The notes beneath the pieces are model-generated. The model did not search any database, was not told the origin of the DNA, and saw nothing but the letters and a program-made list of their open reading frames with translations. A stretch of 6,278 nt of DNA, from assembly GCA_030616025.1 (NCBI GenBank), contig JAUWYD010000067.1, positions 1 to 6,278 on the forward strand, given 5' to 3'. Positions 1 through 5,058 of the stretch are shown piece after piece. Source of the DNA: Chloroflexota bacterium. GTDB lineage: Bacteria > Chloroflexota > Anaerolineae > UBA7937 > B3-Chlor. Numbering within the stretch: position 1 is the first letter of the stretch; each line of letters starts with the position of its first letter. Both the position numbers and the translations under genes were made by a program.

Positions 1-368
1 TGCCGGAGGACAGCCGGGTGGAGCAAGCGTTGCAGGCTGCTGGCGGCCCCACCGCGGAGGCGGACTTGAACCGCGTCAACCTGGCACAGAGGGTTCACGA
101 CGAAGAGCAGATCTACGTCCCTGAGGTAGGGGAGGAGAACCTACCGGTACCGTCTGATAGCACCTCGGAAGGAGGCTTGATCAACATCAACACCGCCAGC
201 GCGGGCGAACTGGAGACGTTGCCGGGCATTGGTCCCACATTGTCTCAGTGCATCATTGACCATCGTGAGGCCCACGGCCCATTCGCGACGGTCGAGGAAA
301 TCATGGACGTGCGGGGGATCGGCGAGGGGTTGTTCAACGAGATTGAGGACCTGATCACGGTGAGATAG
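1..368 (+). CDS. comEA: ComEA-type SLBB/helix-hairpin-helix DNA-binding protein, 5' truncated by window edge
   Basis: The reading frame is open from the first full codon (position 3) to TAG at 366-368, giving 121 visible residues. A GTG at 18-20 is not the start: the residues before it (PEDSR) continue an SLBB fold, so the true start lies upstream. Visible residues 1 to about 45 are the end of an SLBB (soluble-ligand-binding beta-grasp) domain, with the typical AL-AAGG start of helix and a closing QIYVPEVGE strand. A short Ser/Glu-rich linker follows. Residues about 59-120 form a ComEA double helix-hairpin-helix, opening with LININTASAGELETLPGIG and carrying a second hairpin VRGIG. Family knowledge: ComEA proteins bind double-stranded DNA non-specifically outside the cytoplasmic membrane during natural transformation, and are normally anchored by an N-terminal membrane helix, which here lies outside the window. 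No comEC or comEB is visible, so linkage to a competence operon cannot be tested. The family call is secure; the competence role is inferred. Confidence 0.88.
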   Translation, partial: PEDSRVEQALQAAGGPTAEADLNRVNLAQRVHDEEQIYVPEVGEENLPVPSDSTSEGGLININTASAGELETLPGIGPTLSQCIIDHREAHGPFATVEEIMDVRGIGEGLFNEIEDLITVR

Positions 369-389
369 CAGGGCCAGTGAGCTACGCAC

Positions 390-409
390 GGCGCCCAAGA
401 CGGGCCGCC
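390..409. terminator. GC-rich hairpin between convergent genes, possible terminator without T-tract
   Basis: The arms GGCGCCC (390-396) and GGG-C-CGCC (402-409) pair over 7 bp with one bulged C, around the 5-nt loop AAGAC. It lies 21 bases after the comEA-like stop and 34 bases beyond the stop of the facing lipoprotein gene, where a bidirectional terminator would be expected. No T-run follows on either strand, so it is not a classical intrinsic terminator. It may act with a factor, or only as a 3' end stabiliser. Confidence 0.35.
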
Positions 410-443
410 TGGAAGAGGATGGCTAATACCGCCGGATAGATTT

Positions 444-1709
444 CTATGGTGTCGGCGTGGGACTTGGGGTTGGGGCAGGGGTAGGATAGTTCACCCAGAT
501 CGGGCTCGACCATGCCTGATGATCATTCTCCAGGGTAATCCTGACGAAGAAGTAGTGTGGTTCTTCCCCGACCTGCTGCGTTGCCTCGAACCGAAATGAA
601 GCGGCCTGATCAGGCGACCACCTTGTCGCCACCGCTCCGTTATCAACCAGTTCCACTAAGGAAATATCTCCGCTCCTGCTCTCGATATCTCCACTGAGTT
701 TGATTGAGCTTCTTCGGGAAAGGATGCTTCCCTGGATCTCTCCGTCGCCGAAGAAGTGAAGGATGATGTCACCGTGGGTGGTGGCATAGGTGTGGCGACT
801 TAGGAGGGCATCGAATAGCGCGTCGCGCGTCAACGTTGGGGCCAATATGGCGGTAATGCCCTCAGGCCAGCCGGGAGCCCCGATATGATTGTCGGTTCCT
901 CCCACTACACCCAGAAGCAGCCCATTGTCCCAGCCGCTACGGATGATATCTGCCTCATAACTTCCGCTGCGTTGGACGATTTCCACCACGCGATCGTAAT
1001 CCGGGTTGAGAGTAGACCAGTCAAAGGGGTGTTGTGGGTGGGCGGTGTGGTGCGGGATGGTGGTCGCGGCATCAGGTCCAGGAAGCGCCTTGAAGAGCTC
1101 CTCCGGAGTGTCATAGTTGGGATCGTTACATCTCAGGGGCAGCAGAGCCACGTCTGTGTTTCTGAAATAGACGTTTCGATGGCCCCAATCAGGGTAGTCC
1201 GGCCGTGCTGGAGCGCAGTGAGTGCCGCAACTGTGGCTGGCCGTCCATTCGAAGGCAGGGAAGGAGATGAACTCCCCGTCTCGAGTGAACTCGTCTGCCA
1301 CGTCTTTCGTGACTTCCCACATCCAATCTGCGAGCAGCCGAGCATGGTTGGTGACGGCTATGAAATCATGCTGCATGACGCGTCTGGCATGGAGGTGCGC
1401 CAGCCTTATCGTTCCACGGCCAAACTCTTCGTGAAAAGCCGCTGTGGTGTGGATTCTTGACGTGTGAACGTGGAGATCCCCGAAGTAGATATTGTATGGC
1501 AGTGGGGTCAAGGTAGGGGTGGGCGTCGGTACCGACGTTGCGGCTGGCACTTCAGCGGTGAGCGTGGCAAAGATGTCCCGTGCAACGGTGGTCTCGATCG
1601 GAGCGATATCGGGTGTCGCAGATGGGGCATCTCCACAGCCGAGCAGTAGTGCTGTAAGAAGAAGACACAGAAGAGGGCGGACGAGAGAGGGGATCCTGGG
1701 AGTACTCAA
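444..1709 (-). CDS. Lipoprotein with PHP/DUF3604-type metallohydrolase domain
   Basis: 421 residues from TTG at 1709-1707 to TAG at 446-444. The TTG is chosen because GAGGAG lies 9 nt upstream, an in-frame TAG lies eight codons before it with no other start between, and it places the signal peptide exactly. Residues 1-24 are a lipoprotein signal with lipobox LLGC, so Cys25 is predicted to carry lipid. A Thr/Pro-rich linker (about 31-70) precedes the enzyme domain (about 73-330). The domain shows FGDLHVHTS (His80, His82), AVTNHARL (His122), FPAFEWT (Glu154), IPHHTAHP (His220, His221), GGTDNHIG (Asp273, His275) and RHTYATT, in the order seen in DUF3604 proteins of the PHP phosphoesterase superfamily. 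These would bind a metal cluster; the substrate is unknown. Residues about 331-407 look like a beta-rich C-terminal part. Two oddities: motif II reads TNH rather than the usual TDH, and the protein ends in a bare Pro/Thr tail (PTPAPTPSPTPTP). It probably acts outside the membrane. Confidence 0.85.
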   Translation of the reverse strand: MSTPRIPSLVRPLLCLLLTALLLGCGDAPSATPDIAPIETTVARDIFATLTAEVPAATSVPTPTPTLTPLPYNIYFGDLHVHTSRIHTTAAFHEEFGRGTIRLAHLHARRVMQHDFIAVTNHARLLADWMWEVTKDVADEFTRDGEFISFPAFEWTASHSCGTHCAPARPDYPDWGHRNVYFRNTDVALLPLRCNDPNYDTPEELFKALPGPDAATTIPHHTAHPQHPFDWSTLNPDYDRVVEIVQRSGSYEADIIRSGWDNGLLLGVVGGTDNHIGAPGWPEGITAILAPTLTRDALFDALLSRHTYATTHGDIILHFFGDGEIQGSILSRRSSIKLSGDIESRSGDISLVELVDNGAVATRWSPDQAASFRFEATQQVGEEPHYFFVRITLENDHQAWSSPIWVNYPTPAPTPSPTPTP

Positions 1710-1718
1710 TGGCCGTTG

Positions 1719-1724
1719 CTCCTC
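1719..1724 (-). promoter_or_regulatory. Shine-Dalgarno site deciding the TTG start of the PHP lipoprotein
   Basis: GAGGAG on the minus strand sits 9 nt before TTG 1709-1707. An in-frame stop (TAG, 1733-1731) precedes it, so the rare TTG is the only start compatible with both the ribosome site and the signal peptide. Confidence 0.7.
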
Positions 1725-1800
1725 GGTAGGCTAATGCAGCTCATGTCTCAACAAAATCAGTTTCAGAAGTCCTTCGTAGCAGCCGGTCAGCAGGGAGAGA

Positions 1801-2130
1801 ATGGCGCGGAGTTTGACAGAGGATACTTCAGAGCATCCTGCCAACTATCATGGCAGGGAGTATATCATTGCCTTCCCCGACTGTCAAGCATGCTTTGCTG
1901 CGAAGGCTCTCTATGTGGTAGAATCAAGACATCCAGGGTGCTATGTGCGGCTCTGCCCCGTGGTGGGGCGTCGCGCAGGACTGTGCCAGGATGGGGACAA
2001 CGCTGGCCCAAGCGCAGGATTCCGAGATGGAGGCCTGCTTCGTGGATCGAGCGAGGTTTGCAAGGGGTGGAGAGTGGAGGCAATGCCGGCAGGCTCTTCC
2101 GGCGACAGGAGGTTGGAGAACAGTGGATGA
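1801..2130 (+). CDS. Doubtful small ORF (109 aa), function unknown, upstream of the translin-like gene
   Basis: ATG at 1801, with AGGGAG-like purines only a few bases before it, opens a 109-codon frame ending at TGA 2128-2130. That stop overlaps the GTG start of the translin-like gene by 8 bp. I recognise no family. The first half looks protein-like: it contains HPANYHGREYIIAFPDCQAC, with Cys-x2-Cys followed further on by a Cys-x4-Cys (GCYVRLC), which could be a zinc knuckle. The second half is Gly/Arg/Ser-rich and looks like translated non-coding sequence. A plausible promoter (1895-1924) lies inside the frame, which also argues against a real gene of this length. It could be a decayed or frameshifted short gene, or chance. 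Nothing else in 1710-2122 looks coding on either strand. Confidence 0.2.
   Translation: MARSLTEDTSEHPANYHGREYIIAFPDCQACFAAKALYVVESRHPGCYVRLCPVVGRRAGLCQDGDNAGPSAGFRDGGLLRGSSEVCKGWRVEAMPAGSSGDRRLENSG
1895..1924 (+). promoter_or_regulatory. Candidate sigma-70-type promoter for the translin/nuclease operon
   Basis: TTGCTG (1895-1900), an 18-nt spacer and TAGAAT (1919-1924, one mismatch to TATAAT). Transcription would begin near 1931, leaving a leader of roughly 190 nt before GTG 2123. The -35 hexamer and spacer length are identical to those of the candidate promoter of the GTPase gene at 5029-5058, which gives it some internal support. Confidence 0.4.
1931..2122 (+). other. Long presumed 5' leader of the translin/nuclease operon, with small hairpins
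   Basis: If the 1895-1924 promoter is used, this is the untranslated leader. It contains a perfect hairpin GCCCC-GTGGT-GGGGC (1955-1969). A second inverted repeat, GCCGG/CCGGC (2085-2089 and 2099-2103, 9-nt loop), ends 3 nt before the Shine-Dalgarno AGGAGG. The second could mask the ribosome site, but its stem is only 5 bp. I recognise no riboswitch class, SRP RNA, RNase P RNA or tRNA here. Confidence 0.3.
2107..2112 (+). promoter_or_regulatory. Strong Shine-Dalgarno site deciding the translin-like start
   Basis: AGGAGG lies 10 nt before GTG 2123-2125. The same frame stays open back to GTG-like codons near 1943, but that extension is Trp/Cys/Gly-rich and unlike any translin. The ribosome site therefore fixes the start at 2123. 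Confidence 0.75.
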
Positions 2131-2770
2131 GTTGAACGACATCGCACGAGAGGCTTTGGAGGCGCTGGAGGCGCGGCACCAAACTCGGGAGAGTGCCTTA
2201 GGGCTCTCGCGCCGTTTGATACGCCACTCGGCCAACACCATACGAGCTGTGCACAGGCGCGAGTTCGAGAAGGCCAAGGAGATGCTAGACGAAGGCCGAG
2301 TTGTGGTGGAGCAGTTCGACACCGAGTTGGCGGACGAGCGTGGCATCTATGAGGCTGGTTATGTCCAGGATGCGCTGAAGGAGTTCGCTGAGGCCAGCAT
2401 CACCTACGCCTTGATCACAGGGCAGGCTCTCCCAGACCCCCGGGAATTGAGTATCGATTATCCAGCGTATCTGAACGGCCTGGGCGAGGCTATGGGGGAG
2501 TTGAGGCGTGCCATACTAGACCTCATCCGCTCTGGGGACTTGTCCAGAGGGGAAGAGTTGCTGAAGACCATGGACGAAGTATACGGCGTACTGGTCAGCG
2601 TGGACTACCCCAAGGCGATAACCCGGGGACTGAGACGCACGACGGACATGGTACGGGGTGTGTTGGAGAGGACGAGGGGTGATCTCACCATGGCTGTGCG
2701 CCAGCAAAGATTGGAACACACGCTGAGAGAGTTCGAGGAGAAGGTCCTTGACCGAAACGCGCAGGAGTGA
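2123..2770 (+). CDS. Translin/Trax-family protein (putative RNase)
   Basis: 215 residues, close to the length of translin and TRAX subunits; start GTG 2123 behind AGGAGG. The protein is almost wholly helical and acidic, as expected of the seven-helix translin fold. Recognisable blocks are the N-terminal RHSANTIRAVHRREFEKA, then KEFAEASITYALI (residues 86-98), which matches the QEYVEA helix of TRAX. Next comes IDYPAYLNGLGEAMGEL (111-127), which matches the VDYLLGVADLTGEL helix, then SGDL, and the final helix around DYPKAITRGLRRTTDMVRGVLERTRGDLT. Glu87, Glu90, Glu122 and Glu126 fall at the four acidic positions of the TRAX RNase centre, with Glu in place of one Asp. This suggests a catalytic Trax-like rather than an inactive translin-like subunit. 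Known members form hollow octamers that bind or cut single-stranded RNA; archaeal Trax-like homologues exist. No second translin subunit is visible, so it would be homomeric. Its stop overlaps the next gene by 23 bp. The alignment was made by eye. Confidence 0.83.
   Translation: MDELNDIAREALEALEARHQTRESALGLSRRLIRHSANTIRAVHRREFEKAKEMLDEGRVVVEQFDTELADERGIYEAGYVQDALKEFAEASITYALITGQALPDPRELSIDYPAYLNGLGEAMGELRRAILDLIRSGDLSRGEELLKTMDEVYGVLVSVDYPKAITRGLRRTTDMVRGVLERTRGDLTMAVRQQRLEHTLREFEEKVLDRNAQE
2736..2740 (+). promoter_or_regulatory. Shine-Dalgarno site inside the translin-like gene, deciding a TTG start
   Basis: AGGAG within GAGGAGAAGG lies 7 nt before TTG 2748-2750, inside the 3' end of the translin-like gene. 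It supports an overlapping start for the Cas4-like N-terminal half, 23 bp before the upstream stop at 2770. Confidence 0.65.
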
Positions 2771-3020
2771 GGTCCTCCGGGCCAGTGAGATAGGCAATTA
2801 CGCTTACTGTGCGCGGGGTTGGTGGCTGAACCGCGCGCTGGGTTATCCCTCCGCCCACAAAGAGAAGATGATCCTGGGAGAGGAGGAGCATCGAAGCCAC
2901 GGCCGGGCTATTGTTTTCTATCATCGCTTGGAGCGCTTGGGGTATCTTATGATCGCTCTCGGCGTGCTGGTCGGCCTTCTTGCGCTCTCCTGGTGGCTCG
3001 CCACTAGTCTGCTCAGGTGA
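2748..3020 (+). CDS. N-terminal half of a split, membrane-anchored Cas4-like nuclease
   Basis: 90 residues, TTG start behind AGGAG, TGA stop at 3018-3020. Residues 11-27 (RASEIGNYAYCARGWWL) match the opening of Cas4/DUF83-type RecB nucleases, where a single N-terminal Cys (here Cys21) binds the Fe-S cluster. GEEEHRSHG (44-52, His48) matches motif I (G...H) that follows in that family. Residues about 65-88 (GYLMIALGVLVGLLALSWWL and beyond) form one membrane helix, preceded by basic residues (HRLER), so the N-terminal part is predicted cytoplasmic. The catalytic Asp, E-x-K and the other three cysteines are absent here and occur in the next frame. It overlaps the translin-like gene by 23 bp and the next frame by GTGA, so all three are probably translated from one mRNA. 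Alone it cannot be an active nuclease. It is either one subunit of a split enzyme or the front of a frameshifted single gene. Confidence 0.75.
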   Translation: MTETRRSEVLRASEIGNYAYCARGWWLNRALGYPSAHKEKMILGEEEHRSHGRAIVFYHRLERLGYLMIALGVLVGLLALSWWLATSLLR

Positions 3021-3595
3021 CGTCGCTGGTGGTTGAGATGCCGCTGTTGCTATCTGTCGGCCTCCTTCTACTGGCAGTCGGCTTGCTACTCCTGTGGCAT
3101 GCCAGGAGCAAACGAAGGGAGAGTGGCCTTCCCCAAGGGCGGGTCATTTATGATGATACTGGGGCCTGGCAGGAGTGTCCTCGCCCTTTATTCTCCCGCC
3201 GATATCTCCTCACCGGCAAGCCTGACTACATCGTGGCCCAGGGAGAGGATCTCATTCCGGTGGAAGTGAAGCCGGGGCGCAGTGCGGAGAAACCCTACGA
3301 TTCCGATGTGCTACAGTTGGCTGCCTATTGCTTGCTTCTCGAGGACAGTGTCAATAGGGCGCCTCCCCACGGCCTCATCAAGTATGATCGAGCCACGTTT
3401 TCCATAGAGTACAATCCACGGCTTCGTCGCCAACTGCTGGACACGATGGAAAGTATGCGCGTTGATCAGAGGGCTGCGCAGGTTGCTCCCAGCCACAACA
3501 ACCCGCGCCGTTGCCGCGCCTGCGGTCATCGGGAGCAATGTGAAGAGAGACTTGATTATGATACGCCAGGCGTTGCTACTGCAGGCCCTCGATAA
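3017..3595 (+). CDS. C-terminal catalytic half of a split Cas4-like PD-(D/E)XK nuclease
   Basis: 192 residues from GTG 3017, whose GTG shares bases with the TGA stop of the previous frame. There is no good Shine-Dalgarno site, so re-initiation after the upstream stop is likely. ATG 3038 is an alternative start but has no better ribosome site. Residues 9-27 (PLLLSVGLLLLAVGLLLLW) are a membrane helix followed by basic HARSKRR, giving an outside-to-inside orientation with a cytoplasmic enzyme. The nuclease core is LTGKPDYIV (Asp70), LIPVEVKPG (Glu83, Lys85) and DVLQLAAYCLLLE (Gln100, Tyr104). These are motifs II, III and the Q-x3-Y motif of RecB/Cas4 enzymes. CRACGHREQC (Cys166, Cys169, Cys175) is the C-x2-C-x5-C part of the Fe-S cluster; the fourth Cys is in the preceding frame. 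Family members are Fe-S 5'-3' DNA exonucleases, used by some CRISPR systems for spacer processing, but no cas1, cas2 or repeat array is present. The 3' end overlaps the opposite-strand binding-protein gene by 20 bp. Confidence 0.83.
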   Translation: MTSLVVEMPLLLSVGLLLLAVGLLLLWHARSKRRESGLPQGRVIYDDTGAWQECPRPLFSRRYLLTGKPDYIVAQGEDLIPVEVKPGRSAEKPYDSDVLQLAAYCLLLEDSVNRAPPHGLIKYDRATFSIEYNPRLRRQLLDTMESMRVDQRAAQVAPSHNNPRRCRACGHREQCEERLDYDTPGVATAGPR

Positions 3596-4922
3596 CCTCA
3601 GTTGTCGCCTGTCGAGGCGTAAGCTCGTCGGTCAACACATCCTCGACAGCGCCTTGTAGGGCCCGCGCTATCCTCTCAAACTCAGGTGTGGACGGGCGGT
3701 AGAAGGCGTTTTCAAGCTGGCTTTCAAGGAATTGGACATAATCCCGGGGCCATCCGGTCAAACGCAGAGCCGAGGACCGCGTTGGCAGGTGGTTGGTCGC
3801 ACTGCTCCACGCTGCTAGGTTCTGCGGAGCCATCAGCCACTCTATCAGCCGGGCAGCGGCCGCTTGTCGATGCGGGGATTCGGTGATGATGACAAAGGCC
3901 CAGCCTCGAGTCATGGTGGCAATGTCACCGGTCTCTGTGGGCAACGGGGCGAAGCTCGTGTCTTGCATGAGGCCGCGGCTGGTGAGGTATCGCCATGAGC
4001 TGATGTGACTGAGGGTTACGTTCCCCTCCGCGTACGCCTCCCAGCTTTCTTGGACGTTGGATATCTCCAACACTTCGATGGGGATGATGCCCCACTCGAG
4101 GGTCTGATCGTATAGGCGCAGTACCCGATTGACCGGAGAGGTTTCAAGAGCGGGTCTTCCCTCCTCATCCACCAACTGACCTCCTTGGGCCATGAACTGG
4201 ATCAGGTAAGTGTCGTTGACCAGACCTGCCTCGCCGCCGGCCGGGAGTGTGTAAGTAATGGGGGCAGCGAAGAGATCGGCCCACGTGGCCGGGGGAGTCT
4301 CCAGAGCCTCTGTATAGTAAATCAGGTGTTCTATGTCGGCCTCGAACTGTATGGCGACTTGGTCGCCGTTGAACGTGCAGGCGGCCTCGGCGAAGGGGAA
4401 AAGATCTGCTCTCAACTCCTCAGCGATCAGTTCTTGCAGGGGGGTAGCGAGCCCTGCGCGGGCCAGGGGCCCCAATTCGAACGCATCAACTATGGCCACA
4501 TCTGGCAATACGTCGGGAGCGGCGTAGCTGGCAGCAAGGAGAAAGTGCAGGAGCCCCCCCTGTCCGTAGGGAGCCTTGGTCACGTATTCCACTCCAACGT
4601 CCGAGTTCTCGCTGGCGTAGGACTGATACTGGGCCTGCAAGACCACGCTGCCACCATCCGCCTCTCCTGGTGAGAACTCTTCGGGTCCCCAAATGGTCAA
4701 GCTGATAAAGGAAGGGACGGGTTCTATCGGGGTGGGTGCAGGAGAAGGAGTGGTTGAGGGGGGGATGGTCGAGGTCAAGACAGGGGTGGAATCCTGCGGG
4801 GGGGCGCTGGGAGTGGGAGTTGCCGCCGGCCCGCATCCCCCGATCGCAGCCAGCGACATAGCCAGCAGCGCGAGTGTGAAAGCAAGCACCGCTTGAAGGC
4901 GACTATCCATCTGCTGAATCAT
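3576..4922 (-). CDS. Extracellular solute-binding lipoprotein of an ABC importer (family 1, sugar type)
   Basis: 448 residues from ATG 4922-4920 to TAG 3578-3576. The frame is open a further 41 codons upstream, but that stretch is not protein-like. GGAGG 8 nt before ATG 4922 and the immediately following signal peptide fix the start; ATG 4910 is a weaker alternative. Residues 1-29 are a lipoprotein signal with lipobox IGGC (Cys30), followed by a Pro/Thr/Ser linker to about residue 70. The rest is a two-lobed binding protein: ISLTIWGPEEF opens the first strand, PDVAIVDAFELGPLARAGL is the typical early lobe, GWAFVIITESPHRQAAAARL is the hinge/second-lobe region, and LTPRQATTEVIEGLQ is the usual C-terminal helix. 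Such proteins capture a ligand, often a sugar, and pass it to membrane permeases. None is encoded in the window, so it is an orphan here and the ligand is unknown. It is convergent with the nuclease and divergent from the GTPase. Confidence 0.86.
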   Translation of the reverse strand: MIQQMDSRLQAVLAFTLALLAMSLAAIGGCGPAATPTPSAPPQDSTPVLTSTIPPSTTPSPAPTPIEPVPSFISLTIWGPEEFSPGEADGGSVVLQAQYQSYASENSDVGVEYVTKAPYGQGGLLHFLLAASYAAPDVLPDVAIVDAFELGPLARAGLATPLQELIAEELRADLFPFAEAACTFNGDQVAIQFEADIEHLIYYTEALETPPATWADLFAAPITYTLPAGGEAGLVNDTYLIQFMAQGGQLVDEEGRPALETSPVNRVLRLYDQTLEWGIIPIEVLEISNVQESWEAYAEGNVTLSHISSWRYLTSRGLMQDTSFAPLPTETGDIATMTRGWAFVIITESPHRQAAAARLIEWLMAPQNLAAWSSATNHLPTRSSALRLTGWPRDYVQFLESQLENAFYRPSTPEFERIARALQGAVEDVLTDELTPRQATTEVIEGLQ

Positions 4923-4930
4923 TCCTTTTC

Positions 4931-4935
4931 CCTCC
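4931..4935 (-). promoter_or_regulatory. Shine-Dalgarno site of the solute-binding lipoprotein
   Basis: GGAGG on the minus strand, 8 nt before ATG 4922-4920. It decides against the longer upstream frame and against ATG 4910. Confidence 0.65.
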
Positions 4936-4974
4936 GGGGGATCATGAATGAGCCGCTGAACGCAAGGCCTTTCT

Positions 4975-5003
4975 ATTATACACAAACTGGGGCGCTCTTG
5001 CAT
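4975..5003 (-). promoter_or_regulatory. Candidate promoter of the solute-binding lipoprotein (consensus -10)
   Basis: On the minus strand a perfect TATAAT occupies 4980-4975. With a 17-nt spacer the -35 hexamer would be ATGCAA (5003-4998), only 3 of 6 matches, and there is no extended -10. The start would fall near 4968, with a leader of about 45 nt. The -10 is strong and the -35 weak, which would fit activator dependence. Confidence 0.5.
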
Positions 5004-5028
5004 CTGCATAGGGGGACCAGGGGAGCTG

Positions 5029-5058
5029 TTGCTGTTCTCAATCACCCTCTGTTATCAT
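5029..5058 (+). promoter_or_regulatory. Candidate promoter of the GTPase gene
   Basis: TTGCTG (5029-5034), an 18-nt spacer and TATCAT (5053-5058, one mismatch). The start would be near 5065, about 24 nt before ATG 5089. The -35 and spacing equal those of the 1895-1924 candidate. It is back to back with the promoter at 4975-5003. Confidence 0.4.

Noticed and set aside
885..1460. Long plus-strand open frame (191 codons) opposite the PHP lipoprotein gene
   Set aside because: It lies wholly antisense to a gene with clear catalytic motifs and a signal peptide. Its product resembles no family and it has no good ribosome site, so it is a shadow frame.
1813..1818. Perfect -35 hexamer TTGACA
   Set aside because: No acceptable -10 lies 15-19 bases downstream, so it is not called as a promoter.
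1943..2122. N-terminal extension of the translin-like protein by 60 residues
   Set aside because: The extension is Trp/Cys/Gly-rich and unlike the family, while AGGAGG at 2107-2112 points to GTG 2123 and gives a normal translin length.
2748..3595. Part of a CRISPR-Cas locus
   Set aside because: Only a Cas4-like nuclease is present. There are no repeats with regular spacers, no cas1, cas2 or effector genes, and the membrane helices are not typical of CRISPR Cas4.
4923..5045. 41-codon N-terminal extension of the solute-binding protein
   Set aside because: It would bury the lipoprotein signal peptide inside the chain and covers the consensus -10 and the ribosome site. ATG 4922 is clearly the start.
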